From CAZZDK01 sp964652235 (GTDB lineage: Bacteria > Pseudomonadota > Alphaproteobacteria > UBA9219), in contig CAZZDK010000003.1 in the NCBI GenBank assembly GCA_964652235.1, positions 1-64,000 of the forward strand: a stretch of DNA of 64,000 nt, written 5' to 3'. This document shows, one piece after another, positions 7,822 to 15,956 of the stretch (the stretch's first letter is position 1; each line of letters starts with the position of its first letter). Under the pieces are notes generated by a model that saw only the letters and a program-made list of their open reading frames with translations, did no database searches and was not told the origin of the DNA. The translations under genes were made by a program, and so were the position numbers.

Positions 7822-8379
7822 ATGATCTCCGTTCAAGAATGCCCTCTGCCCGGCGTCAAGCTCCTTACGCCCAAAGCCTTTGAGGATTCGCGCGGCTTCG
7901 TCGCCGAAACGATGAGCGAACGGCGCCTGGCCGAGGTCGGTCTTCCCGTTCATTTCGTCCAGGAGAATCTTTCTTATTCTCGTAAAAAGGGAACAGTCCG
8001 GGGCCTGCATTTCCAAAAGAAACCTTTCGCCCAGGCCAAGCTGATCCGAATCCTCAAGGGACGGGTCTTCGACGTGGCCGTGGACGTTCGTCCGGCCTCG
8101 CCGACCTATGGCCGTCACGTCGGCGTGGAGCTTTCGGACGATAATCTGACCCACCTTTACATACCCGCAGGTTTCGCCCACGGCTTTTGCACACTAACGG
8201 ATGAGGTTTCCCTGCTTTACAAGGTGGATTCCTTCTATGCGCCCGAAAGCGAGGGGGGCATATTCTGGAACGATCCCGATTTGGGAATCGCCTGGCCGGT
8301 CGATTCGAGCCAGGCCGTTTTATCGGACAAGGACCTGGCCCTGCCCCGGCTTAGGGATTTGCCCCCTTTAGAGTGGTGA
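7822..8379 (+). CDS. rfbC: dTDP-4-dehydrorhamnose 3,5-epimerase
   Basis: Third enzyme of dTDP-L-rhamnose synthesis, epimerising dTDP-4-keto-6-deoxyglucose at C3 and C5. The 185 residues form one RmlC cupin. Visible are the N-terminal LLTPKAFEDSRGFVAET, the catalytic-histidine segment VRGLHFQ, the metal-free cupin core YIPAGFAHGFCTL and the C-terminal IFWNDPDLGIAWP typical of the family. The start at 7822 gives the normal N-terminus; in-frame codons further upstream would add an untypical stretch. It is the first gene of a plus-strand operon and lies 5 bases before rfbB. Confidence 0.95.
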   Translation: MISVQECPLPGVKLLTPKAFEDSRGFVAETMSERRLAEVGLPVHFVQENLSYSRKKGTVRGLHFQKKPFAQAKLIRILKGRVFDVAVDVRPASPTYGRHVGVELSDDNLTHLYIPAGFAHGFCTLTDEVSLLYKVDSFYAPESEGGIFWNDPDLGIAWPVDSSQAVLSDKDLALPRLRDLPPLEW

Positions 8380-8383
8380 TTTC

Positions 8384-9445
8384 ATGCAAACGTTGATCGT
8401 CACCGGCGCAGCCGGGTTTATCGGTTCGGCCCTGTGCCGCTATTTGCGGCGAAACAACCTGGCCCGAGTCATCGGCATCGACGCGATGACCTATGCCGGA
8501 AGCCGGGAAGCCGTGGGCATTTTGGCAAACGATCCTCTTTTTACGCTCATCGAAGCCGATGTGGCCAATGCCGGGGTGGTCGCCGAAATTCTTCTGCGCG
8601 TCAAGCCCGACGGCCTTATGCACCTGGCGGCCGAGACGCACGTGGACCGCTCGATCGACCGGCCTGCGGACTTTTTGCGCGCCAACATTGTCGGGACTTT
8701 TTCTCTTCTGGAAACGACCCGCGTTTATCTGAAGACCCTTCCTGCCGAACAGCGCGAGACGTTCCGCTTTCTTCACGTCTCGACGGATGAGGTTTACGGT
8801 TCTCTTGAGAAAGACGACCCCGCTTTTACCGAGGAAACGCCCTACGCCCCCAGTTCTCCTTACGCCGCCAGCAAAGCCAGCGCGGACCATCTGGCCCTGG
8901 CCTGGCAAAGAACTTTTGACGTGCCCGTCATCGTCAGCAATTGCTCGAACAATTACGGTCCTTTGCAATTTCCTGAGAAGCTTTTGCCTTTGTGCATTCT
9001 TAAAGCCATGCGCGGCGAAAAACTTCCCGTTTACGGACGCGGCGAGCAGGTGCGCGACTGGCTTTACGTGGAGGATCATGTCGAGGCGCTTTACCTGATC
9101 CTTACGCGCGGGCGCGTCGGCGAAAAATACAATGTCGGCGGCGACGCCGAGCGCCGCAATATCGACATGGTGAACGCCCTGTGCGATCTGCTCGACGAGT
9201 CTTTGCCGGATTCCCCGTTCAAGCCCCACCGAAACCTCATAACCTTCGTGGAAGATCGGCCCGGACACGACGCGCGCTACGCCATGAACTTCTCGAAGCT
9301 GAAAAACGAACTCGGCTGGACGCCCAGAACCTCTCTGGCCGACGGCCTGCGTCAAACCGTCGCTTGGTATTTGAACAACCAAATATGGTGCGAATCCATT
9401 CGCACCCGCAAATATGCGGGCGAACGCCTCGGCAAGGGAGACTGA
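8384..9445 (+). CDS. rfbB: dTDP-glucose 4,6-dehydratase
   Basis: Second enzyme of dTDP-L-rhamnose synthesis, an NAD-dependent short-chain dehydrogenase acting on dTDP-glucose. The 353 residues show the Rossmann motif VTGAAGFIGSALC at the N-terminus, the substrate segment VSTDEVYGSL and the catalytic YxxxK in SPYAASKASADH. They also have the family block NCSNNYGPLQFPEKLLP and GRGEQVRDWLYVEDH. Length and motif order are standard. It lies between rfbC (5-base gap) and rfbD (3-base gap). Confidence 0.96.
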   Translation: MQTLIVTGAAGFIGSALCRYLRRNNLARVIGIDAMTYAGSREAVGILANDPLFTLIEADVANAGVVAEILLRVKPDGLMHLAAETHVDRSIDRPADFLRANIVGTFSLLETTRVYLKTLPAEQRETFRFLHVSTDEVYGSLEKDDPAFTEETPYAPSSPYAASKASADHLALAWQRTFDVPVIVSNCSNNYGPLQFPEKLLPLCILKAMRGEKLPVYGRGEQVRDWLYVEDHVEALYLILTRGRVGEKYNVGGDAERRNIDMVNALCDLLDESLPDSPFKPHRNLITFVEDRPGHDARYAMNFSKLKNELGWTPRTSLADGLRQTVAWYLNNQIWCESIRTRKYAGERLGKGD

Positions 9446-9448
9446 CAA

Positions 9449-10366
9449 ATGAAATCGCAACGTGTCATGTTCTTCGGCGCGCCGGGCCAGATCGGCCAGG
9501 CGTTCCAGTATGTTTGGAAAAGTCTTCCTCAACGCCCCTTATGGGAACTCGGCTTGTTCGGTCGGCAGGAATGCGACATCGGCAATCCGGTCGAACTTAA
9601 GACCGTTATGCAGAACTTCAGGCCGGATCTTGTTATCAACGCGGCGGGGCTGACGCGCGTGGACGTGGCCGAACAGGACGAAAAGACGGCCACGGAAGTC
9701 AATTTCCACGCCGTCGCGGGGATGGCCGCGCAATGTTCGGCGCTGGACGTCCCTTTGATCCATCTTTCGACGGACTACGTTTTCGACGGGCAAAAAACGA
9801 CGCCCTATCTGCCCGACGATCCGATGAACCCGATCAACACCTACGGCGCCAGCAAGATGATGGGCGAAGAAGCCCTGCGCCATGAATTGGCCTGGCACGT
9901 CATTTTGCGCGTTTCTTCGGTCTTCAGCGCCTTTCACCGGAACATCCTGACGAACACGATACAATTGATCGACAAGAACGACGCCCTTCGCATGGTCGCC
10001 GATACACTCAGCGCGCCGACACCCGCCACGCACATCGTCCGCGCCTTAATCTCCATGGGCCAGCAGATATTGGGGGGGAAGACGGACGGCTTCGGAACGT
10101 TCCAGCTGTGCGGCACGCCGCCCTGCTCGCGTCTTGAATGGGCGCAGGCGGTTCTGAAGGCCTACGAACCTTACACGACGCGCCGCCCGACCATCGAACC
10201 GACGACAAGCGCCGCTTTCGCGGCGCCTGCCCAGAGGCCTGCTTACACCGTCATGGATTGCGCCAAGATTAAGGAAATCTACGGCGTCGAACAGCGCCCT
10301 TGGCAGGAAGGACTGGACGAGGCCATGGAAATTCTCTTCAGCAGAAACGGAAGAACGCGCCTATGA
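9449..10366 (+). CDS. rfbD: dTDP-4-dehydrorhamnose reductase
   Basis: Last enzyme of dTDP-L-rhamnose synthesis, which reduces the 4-keto group using NAD(P)H. The 305 residues have the glycine-rich motif FFGAPGQIGQAF, the block VINAAGLTRVDVAEQDE, the STDYVFDG strand and the YxxxK catalytic pair in TYGASKMMGE. Sequence order fits the RmlD branch of the extended SDR family. Its TGA overlaps the ATG of rfbA by 4 bases (10363-10366), so the last two genes are translationally coupled. Confidence 0.95.
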   Translation: MKSQRVMFFGAPGQIGQAFQYVWKSLPQRPLWELGLFGRQECDIGNPVELKTVMQNFRPDLVINAAGLTRVDVAEQDEKTATEVNFHAVAGMAAQCSALDVPLIHLSTDYVFDGQKTTPYLPDDPMNPINTYGASKMMGEEALRHELAWHVILRVSSVFSAFHRNILTNTIQLIDKNDALRMVADTLSAPTPATHIVRALISMGQQILGGKTDGFGTFQLCGTPPCSRLEWAQAVLKAYEPYTTRRPTIEPTTSAAFAAPAQRPAYTVMDCAKIKEIYGVEQRPWQEGLDEAMEILFSRNGRTRL

Positions 10367-11244
10367 AAACGACGCAAAAGGGCATCATTTTGGCGGGCGG
10401 CAACGGCACGCGTCTTTATCCGGCGACAAAGGCCGTAAGCAAGCAACTCATGCCCGTTTATGACAAGCCGATGATCTATTACCCGCTGAGCACGCTCATG
10501 CTCGCCGGCATTCGCGACTTTCTTATCATCAGCACGCCGCGCGATCTACCCCTGTTCCGCGATCTTTTGGGGGACGGCAGCGCTTGGGGCCTTCGATTGG
10601 ATTACGCCGAACAGGCGCAGCCGCGCGGTCTGGCCGACGCCTTTATTGTCGGCGAAGATTTCATCGGCGACGACAACATTGTCATGATCCTGGGCGACAA
10701 CCTCTATTATGGCCAAGGTCTGCCGGACCTGCTTCAAAAAGCCGCCCAGCAAGAAACGGGCGCGACCGTCTTCGCCTATCGCGTCGCCCAGCCGCAAGCC
10801 TACGGCGTCATCGCCTATGACAGGAACGACAAACCCGTGGACGTGATCGAAAAACCCCTAAAGCCGCCCTCGAACTGGGCCGTCACGGGACTTTATTTTT
10901 ACGACAACGACGTGGTGGACATCGCCAAGTCGCTGAAACCCTCCGCGCGAGGCGAAATTGAAATATCCGATCTGAACCGCGCCTATCTGAAGCGCGGACA
11001 AATGGATGTCGTGCGCCTGGGTCGCGGTTTCGCCTGGCTGGATACGGGCACGCACGAATCCCTCGCCGACGCGACGAATTTCGTGCGCCTGATCGAACAA
11101 AGGCAGGACATCAAGATAGGCTGCCCGGAAGAAATAGCCCACGCGCGGGGATATATCGACGACGAACAACTTTTGCGCCTGGCCGCCGCGCTTGGACAGA
11201 CGCCCTATGCGCGTTATTTGCAGCGACTTGTGGAAACGGGGTGA
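10363..11244 (+). CDS. rfbA: Glucose-1-phosphate thymidylyltransferase
   Basis: First enzyme of dTDP-L-rhamnose synthesis, making dTDP-glucose from dTTP and glucose 1-phosphate. The 293 residues start with the nucleotidyltransferase signature GIILAGGNGTRLYP, followed by KQLMPVYDKPMIYYPL, the metal-binding MILGDNLYYGQG and FAWLDTGTHESL near the C-terminus, all canonical RmlA motifs. The ATG at 10363 overlaps the rfbD stop and removes an implausible N-terminal extension. Its TGA overlaps the GTG of the following hydrolase. Together rfbC-B-D-A form a complete dTDP-rhamnose pathway, so the host makes a rhamnose-containing surface glycan. Confidence 0.96.
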   Translation: MKTTQKGIILAGGNGTRLYPATKAVSKQLMPVYDKPMIYYPLSTLMLAGIRDFLIISTPRDLPLFRDLLGDGSAWGLRLDYAEQAQPRGLADAFIVGEDFIGDDNIVMILGDNLYYGQGLPDLLQKAAQQETGATVFAYRVAQPQAYGVIAYDRNDKPVDVIEKPLKPPSNWAVTGLYFYDNDVVDIAKSLKPSARGEIEISDLNRAYLKRGQMDVVRLGRGFAWLDTGTHESLADATNFVRLIEQRQDIKIGCPEEIAHARGYIDDEQLLRLAAALGQTPYARYLQRLVETG

Positions 11245-11993
11245 CGCGCGTGCCCCTTTCACACGAAGAAGATTTTTCGATCCCGACGCCGGACGGCAAG
11301 AAGATTTACGGGCTCGTCACGCGCGCCGCCGATCAGACGGATCGCGTCGTCATCCTCTCCCACGGCCTGACGGGGAGCCCTCTAGAATATCTGCACATGG
11401 CGGCAGCGGTGTTTTTTGCAACGGCGGGGTACGATGTCGTCCGTTTTTTCTACTACGCCCACCCGCCGGACGCCCGCAAGCTTCAAGATTGCACGCTGGC
11501 CCTTCATGCGACGGACCTGAATCTCGTTTGCGAACATTTTCGGCCGCAATATAAGAACCTCTTCGTCGCTGGCCATTCCTTCGGCGGCCTGACGGCGCTT
11601 CTCGCGCGGCCCCGGGCGGCGGCTTTCAGCTTCTGGGACGCTTCTTTCGTCCCCTTTGAAGCGACGTGGGAGAAAGGAGCCGCCAGGCTTGAGGGCACGC
11701 CTTATTACACGCGCAGTTGGGGCTACGCCTGTCTGGTGAGCGCAGCCATGTATGAGGAGGTCAAGGCTTTAACCCGCGAAAATTCCGTTGCGCTGGCGCG
11801 GCGCATCGAGACGCCTTCACAAGTCGTTCTCGCGGGACATAACGGCGCAAAAGCCCTTCGGGCTTTGCTTTATGAATCTCTTGTCTGCCGCAAAGACCTT
11901 GTCGAAATCGAAGGCGCAGACCATACTTTCACGCGCGGCGCCTCGGCTGAACGGCTCTTGCGGGAAGCTCTGACGTGGTTCAACTCTTTTTGA
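11241..11993 (+). CDS. Alpha/beta-hydrolase fold protein
   Basis: The 250-residue serine hydrolase has the oxyanion segment VVILSHGLTGSPLEY, the nucleophile elbow AGHSFGG (serine near residue 114) and a C-terminal catalytic histidine in EGADHTFTRG. No signal peptide is visible, so it should act in the cytoplasm. The GTG start overlaps the rfbA stop by 4 bases (GTGA), and the next gene begins 10 bases downstream, so it is an integral part of the rhamnose/O-antigen operon. The substrate cannot be told; an acyl or acetyl ester on a sugar or lipid-linked intermediate is a reasonable guess. A second GTG at 11250 is an alternative start. Confidence 0.8.
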   Translation: MTRVPLSHEEDFSIPTPDGKKIYGLVTRAADQTDRVVILSHGLTGSPLEYLHMAAAVFFATAGYDVVRFFYYAHPPDARKLQDCTLALHATDLNLVCEHFRPQYKNLFVAGHSFGGLTALLARPRAAAFSFWDASFVPFEATWEKGAARLEGTPYYTRSWGYACLVSAAMYEEVKALTRENSVALARRIETPSQVVLAGHNGAKALRALLYESLVCRKDLVEIEGADHTFTRGASAERLLREALTWFNSF

Positions 11994-12002
11994 CCTTCTC
12001 TC

Positions 12003-13046
12003 ATGCTCGAAGTCTTTCTCTCCCTTTTACCCTATGATCTGCTCGCCTTTACGGCGATGGGCGCTGCATGGCTTCTGACGGGAAAGGTAAGAAACTTTCT
12101 TCTTGCCAAGGCTGTCTTGGATGCGCCGAACGAACGCAGCATGCACGTGTCGCCCGTCCCGCGCGGCGGCGGCCTTGCGGTTGTGGCGGTGATTACGGGT
12201 GGGATGATCCCTTCCTTTTTTGTCCTGCCCGAAAAGGCGGGCATCCCGTTCGGTTTTCTTCTCGCTGGCCTCTTTCTTCTCACCCTCGTTTCCTGGCTTG
12301 ACGACAGAAAGGGGCTTGGCGCGGGAATCCGGCTGGCAACGCATCTTCTCGCCGCGTTGATCGGCTCTTTCGCGCTTGGCGAAAACGCAACCCTTTTCGG
12401 CGGCGAGATGCCTTTCTGGCTGGATCGCGCCCTCCTGGTCCTCGGCTGGGCTTGGCTCATCAATCTCACGAATTTCATGGACGGGATCGATGGGATCACA
12501 GGCGCGCAAACGCTCGTCGTTTCCTGCGCTTGCGGCTTTCTGCTTTGGCTGGCGGACAAACTTTTTCTTAAGACCGGCGCGGCGACGGCGGACATGATCC
12601 TGGCGGCGCTGATGGCCGGTTCTTGCGCCGGATTCCTGCTTCACAATTGGCACCCGGCCAGAATCTTCCTGGGCGACGTCGGCAGCGTTCCTCTTGGCTT
12701 CCTGACGGGCTATCTTCTCTTCAAACTCGCTGTGCTCGGCTATCCGGCGGCGGCGCTGATCCTGCCTCTTTATTACCTGGCCGACAGCGGCCTCACCATC
12801 GGTCGGCGCGCGCTCAAAGGCGAGAAAATATGGCTGCCTCACCGCCAGCATTTTTATCAACGCGCGGCAGCTGGCGAAGGGAGGCATGACGTCGTTGTTC
12901 TTAAAGTCTTCGAAACCGATTTGCTTTTAGCCCTTTTGGCGGGCGTTTCCCTCTTCTACCCCCTTGAAGCGCTGATCCTTGCCGCCTTGCTTGTTGCGCT
13001 TTTGCTTGCGCGGCTGCATAAGAGCGGGGGAAAGGTTTCCTTATGA
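12003..13046 (+). CDS. Undecaprenyl-phosphate sugar-1-phosphate transferase (WecA/WbpL/MraY superfamily)
   Basis: Polytopic inner-membrane enzyme expected to start a lipid-linked glycan by moving a HexNAc-1-phosphate onto undecaprenyl phosphate. The 347 residues are mostly hydrophobic, with about 10-11 membrane segments. Diagnostic cytoplasmic motifs are DAPNERSMHVSPVPRGGG near residue 41, the acidic pair in VSWLDDRKGLG, NLTNFMDGIDGITG, and the HNWHPARIFLGDVGS loop that carries a catalytic aspartate. The PHRQHFYQRA segment fits the WecA/WbpL group. Its stop overlaps the next start by 4 bases, placing it with the epimerase-dehydratase that may supply its sugar substrate. Confidence 0.9.
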   Translation: MLEVFLSLLPYDLLAFTAMGAAWLLTGKVRNFLLAKAVLDAPNERSMHVSPVPRGGGLAVVAVITGGMIPSFFVLPEKAGIPFGFLLAGLFLLTLVSWLDDRKGLGAGIRLATHLLAALIGSFALGENATLFGGEMPFWLDRALLVLGWAWLINLTNFMDGIDGITGAQTLVVSCACGFLLWLADKLFLKTGAATADMILAALMAGSCAGFLLHNWHPARIFLGDVGSVPLGFLTGYLLFKLAVLGYPAAALILPLYYLADSGLTIGRRALKGEKIWLPHRQHFYQRAAAGEGRHDVVVLKVFETDLLLALLAGVSLFYPLEALILAALLVALLLARLHKSGGKVSL

Positions 13047-14947
13047 TCCGAATCGCACTCCCCCGCCCGAACCGCCATTGGCTGGCTTTCGCCCACGATC
13101 TTTTTATCGCGGCCTTGTCCTATCTTCTGGCCCTTTATTTACGCATGGGAGAGGATCTTGTCCGCCTTCCGGCGCAGCAGATTTTCCAGGCGCTGGGGCT
13201 TTTCACCCTGACGTCCGGCGCGGTGTTCCTTTTCAGCGGCCTTTATCGGGGCATCTGGGCCTTCGCTTCCTTGCGCGATTTGAATCAAATCCTGCGGGCC
13301 GTTTCGTTGGCCGTCGTCCTGTTCATGATCGTCGCTTTTTTCGGTATGCGCCTTGAGGGCGTGCCGCGCACGCTGCCCTTTATCGCCTGGTTTATCATGC
13401 TGGCGGGACTTGGCGGCTCGCGCCTCCTTCTGCGCGTTTTGCGCGAAAGGCGCCTAAGCGTTCTCTGGGAGCGTTCAGGCGGCGGGCGTGTCAACATCCT
13501 GATCGTCGGGGCCGGCGACGAAACCGACCTGTTCATTCGCGCCGTGGCGCGCAACCCCCAGACGCCTTTTCGCATTGTCGGGATCGTCGGCGAAAACGAC
13601 AAGCGCGTGGGAAGGAATTTCCACGGCTACGACGTTATGGGCACCATCGACGATTTGCCGAAGATCGTCGAAAAACTGCGCGAGATAGACCGCGCGCCGT
13701 CCCGTCTTGTCGTCACGCGCGCCATGACGCGTTTGCACGGCGACCTCTCAGCCAGGCTTCTGGAACAATGCGCGGCGCTGGGTCTCAAACTTTCGCGCCT
13801 GCCTGCCTTGACGGAATTGCGCAACGACTTGGACCCGGCGCAAGCGATGCCCGACCAGCCCATCGCGCTTGAAGACCTTTTAGGACGCCCGGAAACGGTT
13901 TTGAATCGGGAAGCGATCAACAATCTTATCGTCGGGCGGCGGGTCTTGGTCACCGGCGCGGGCGGGACGATCGGCTCGGAGCTTGTGCGGCAAATCGCGG
14001 CGCTTGGCCCCTCGCACATGACTCTTTTGGAGCTGAGCGAGTTCAATCTTTATCGCATCGATATGGAAATCCGGGAAAGCTTTCCCCTTTTGAGTCTGCG
14101 CGGCTACATCGCCGACGTGCGCGACATGGCGCGACTGGCGCAGATTTTCCGCGACGAAAAACCGGATCTCGTCTTTCATGCCGCCGCGATCAAGCACGTG
14201 CCTCTGGCCGAGTTCAACGCGCGGGAGGCCATCTTGACGAACGTCATCGGCACGCGCCTTGTGGCCGACTGCGCGGCCAAGGCGAACGTGAGGGCCATGG
14301 TCATGATCTCCACCGACAAAGCCGTGCACCCCACGAACGTGATGGGCGCGACGAAACGATTGGCCGAGATGTATATCCAATCGCTCGACATCCTTTCGCC
14401 CGTCGCGCGGTTCATGACGGTGCGCTTCGGGAACGTGCTCGGCTCGACGGGTTCGGTCGTGCCGAGGTTCCAAGAACAACTCGCCAAGGGCGGTCCGCTG
14501 ACCGTCACGCATCCGGATATCACGCGCTATTTCATGACGGTGCGCGAAGCGGTGGAGCTTGTGCTGCAGGCCTCTGCGCTGGGCATGGAACCGGGCGACG
14601 AACATCGCGGCAAGGTCATGGTTTTGGACATGGGCAAGCCCGTGAAGATCGCGGACCTCGCGCGGCAAATGATCCGCCTGGCGGGCAAAAGGCCGGACGA
14701 GGACATTCAGATCGTCTATACCGGCCTGCGGCCAGGCGAGAAATTGTACGAAGAGCTTTTCTCTCCGGTCGAAGAACTCCTCCCTTCCAACGCCGATGGC
14801 GTGCATCTGGCCAAATCGCCGACGGTCGAGCTGCCGCAGCTTCAGCAAACCCTATCCAATTTCGCCACGCTTTTGCAGGCGGGCATGACCGAAACGGCGG
14901 CCATCGCGAGGCTGGAAGAGCTTTTGCCCGAGTTTAAGAGGGGATAG
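13043..14947 (+). CDS. Nucleotide-sugar 4,6-dehydratase/epimerase, WbpM/CapD family
   Basis: Large membrane-anchored SDR enzyme of surface-polysaccharide synthesis. The 634 residues have four N-terminal membrane helices (about residues 10-120), a first nucleotide-binding domain (NILIVGAGDETDLF), and a C-terminal catalytic SDR domain starting at VLVTGAGGTIGSELVRQI. The catalytic domain continues with DVRDMARL, HAAAIKHVPL, MISTDKAVHPTNVMGATKR and VRFGNVLGSTGSVVPRF. The usual catalytic tyrosine is Met in the YxxxK-like position (NVMGATK), as is normal for this WbpM/FlaA1-like branch. It likely makes a 4-keto-6-deoxy UDP-sugar. The start overlaps the preceding stop by 4 bases, and it ends the operon. 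Confidence 0.92.
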   Translation: MIRIALPRPNRHWLAFAHDLFIAALSYLLALYLRMGEDLVRLPAQQIFQALGLFTLTSGAVFLFSGLYRGIWAFASLRDLNQILRAVSLAVVLFMIVAFFGMRLEGVPRTLPFIAWFIMLAGLGGSRLLLRVLRERRLSVLWERSGGGRVNILIVGAGDETDLFIRAVARNPQTPFRIVGIVGENDKRVGRNFHGYDVMGTIDDLPKIVEKLREIDRAPSRLVVTRAMTRLHGDLSARLLEQCAALGLKLSRLPALTELRNDLDPAQAMPDQPIALEDLLGRPETVLNREAINNLIVGRRVLVTGAGGTIGSELVRQIAALGPSHMTLLELSEFNLYRIDMEIRESFPLLSLRGYIADVRDMARLAQIFRDEKPDLVFHAAAIKHVPLAEFNAREAILTNVIGTRLVADCAAKANVRAMVMISTDKAVHPTNVMGATKRLAEMYIQSLDILSPVARFMTVRFGNVLGSTGSVVPRFQEQLAKGGPLTVTHPDITRYFMTVREAVELVLQASALGMEPGDEHRGKVMVLDMGKPVKIADLARQMIRLAGKRPDEDIQIVYTGLRPGEKLYEELFSPVEELLPSNADGVHLAKSPTVELPQLQQTLSNFATLLQAGMTETAAIARLEELLPEFKRG

Positions 14948-15061
14948 GCCGAAACGTTTTTTACACGGATTTCCAAGGGAAAAAAGGCCAAGCGGCGTTA
15001 AGTAAAAATTGAGCTTGTATTTCCGGCCAAGTTAGGCAATTTTACGCCTCCGCCAGCGAGT

Positions 15062-15137
15062 GGGCCCATAGCTCAGCTGGGAGAGCGCAACAATGGCATT
15101 GTTGAGGTCAGGGGTTCGATCCCCCTTGGGTCCACCA
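15062..15137 (+). tRNA. tRNA-Ala (anticodon GGC)
   Basis: A 76-base cloverleaf with encoded CCA. The acceptor GGGCCCA pairs with TGGGTCC (one G-U), the D-arm is GCTC-GAGC, and the anticodon stem CAACA/TGTTG encloses loop ATGGCAT with anticodon GGC. The T-arm is AGGGG-TTCGATC-CCCCT. It reads GCC codons for alanine. A degenerate copy of its 3' end lies about 170 bases downstream at 15282-15301. Confidence 0.97.
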
Positions 15138-15281
15138 TTTCATCATCGCATTTTGAGAATTCCGTTTTTTCTAAGTGAAACAATGGGCTGCCATTTTTGT
15201 GGTTCGTAATTTCTCACTTGGCCTCTTGTTTTCCTGCTCGACCTTATAGAAAAACCATTAACAAAACAAAGAACTAGTCGT

Positions 15282-15301
15282 GTTCGAACCCTGTTGGGTT
15301 C
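15282..15301 (+). repeat. Degenerate copy of the tRNA-Ala 3' end (possible att-site remnant)
   Basis: This 20-base segment (GTTCGAACCC followed by TGTTGGGTTC) matches the T-loop/acceptor part of the tRNA-Ala gene at 15114-15133 at about 16 of 20 positions. Integrases often target this part of tRNA genes and leave a short repeat. It also folds as GAACCC-TGTT-GGGTTC. The link to integration is inferred; chance similarity of a T-arm-like hairpin is possible. Confidence 0.35.
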
Positions 15302-15595
15302 CGTACGCTTATCTCACCTATTTTGTCTGTTGTTTTGTTCTTGAGGAACGTTTGTGGGCCATCTTTTTCTTCGCTGTTTTTGCCGCGATAGGCTTTGTAA
15401 TCCCCCAAGCGTCGTCAACAAGCCTTTTCAATAAGACCATATTTTCCCTCCTACAAAACATATATTTTCCAGAATTAACCTCCCCAAGTATTGGATCATA
15501 CCCACACCAAAAACCGATAAGCTCTTGTCCCGTCCCCGCTCTTTCAAGAAAAAATGATCCTATACTACATTCTCCATGATCATGGCGCGAATTTT

Positions 15596-15691
15596 TGTGC
15601 CATTTCTGTGCCATAGAGATTTTGGCACAGATTTGTAATGCTTTGATGTGTTTGGATTCTGGCTGTTTTCTGCGGGAAGGGGCATGGCACA
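15596..15691. repeat. Four copies of TGTGCCA in direct and inverted orientation
   Basis: TGTGCCAT occurs at 15596-15603 and 15607-15614 (direct, 11-base period). Inverted copies are at 15623-15629 and 15684-15691. Short repeats spaced by one helical turn near a tRNA gene resemble integrase or excisionase arm-type sites. That role is an inference. Confidence 0.4.
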
Positions 15692-15715
15692 AAAAAAGCG
15701 GCCTTTTTGAGCCGC
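15691..15715 (-). terminator. Intrinsic terminator on the minus strand
   Basis: A 5-bp stem (GCGGC at 15698-15702 with GCCGC at 15711-15715), extended by partial pairing, is followed on the minus strand by seven T residues (15697-15691). It lies downstream of the minus-strand tRNA-Leu gene and could end that transcript. Confidence 0.6.
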
Positions 15716-15828
15716 CCTTATGCCGTTTTCGTTTTATATATCAAACACTTAAACTTGATAGCAGCGGAGGGATTGTACTTCGGCGCTACGCGCCTCGTGG
15801 CGCCTTCGCCATGCTTTTTTTATCTCAT

Positions 15829-15860
15829 GCGGGCGCGTACACGTGCGCGCCCGCTTTATT
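15829..15860 (+). terminator. GC-rich hairpin with short T tract (possible terminator)
   Basis: A perfect 9-bp stem (GCGGGCGCG at 15829-15837 with CGCGCCCGC at 15846-15854) encloses TACACGTG and is followed by TTTATT on the plus strand. No plus-strand gene precedes it within 690 bases, so it may be structural rather than a working terminator. Confidence 0.35.
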
Positions 15861-15913
15861 GAATGGCTCGTCGTGAACCCCCTTGTTGGGGGTTCAAGCC
15901 CCACCCCCGACAA

Positions 15914-15956
15914 ACCATCTTTTGGCCCGCCCCTTCGGGGCGAACCAAAAGATGGT
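15914..15956. repeat. Long perfect inverted repeat overlapping the tRNA-Leu 3' end
   Basis: A 12-bp arm ACCATCTTTTGG (15914-15925) pairs perfectly with 15945-15956, followed by two mismatches and a further 6-bp GC stem around loop TTC. The right arm includes the CCA end of tRNA-Leu (15953-15955 on the minus strand). It could mark RNA 3'-end processing, a terminator without a T tract, or one end of a lost element. Confidence 0.5.

Larger units (their letters stand above)
15138..15952. other. Gene-free, AT-rich stretch between two tRNA genes; probable scar of an integrated element
   Basis: About 815 bases with no credible gene. The left 600 bases are clearly AT-richer than their surroundings. 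Open frames here lack ribosome binding sites and show no family motif. Structural content comprises a degenerate copy of the tRNA-Ala 3' end (15282-15301) and four copies of TGTGCCA/TGGCACA (15596-15691). There is also an intrinsic terminator (15691-15715, minus), a GC-rich hairpin (15829-15854) and a hairpin GAACCCCC-TTGTT-GGGGGTTC (15875-15895) that resembles the smaller one at 15286-15301. I infer a decayed tRNA-targeted integrative element. Confidence 0.55.

Noticed and set aside
15280..15579. Hydrophobic 99-residue frame (plus) and an antisense 124-residue frame in the inter-tRNA stretch
   Set aside because: The plus frame begins with GTG inside the tRNA-like repeat; the minus frame begins with TTG directly at a terminator T tract. 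Neither has a ribosome binding site or a family motif. The minus frame could hold integrase debris, but this cannot be shown.
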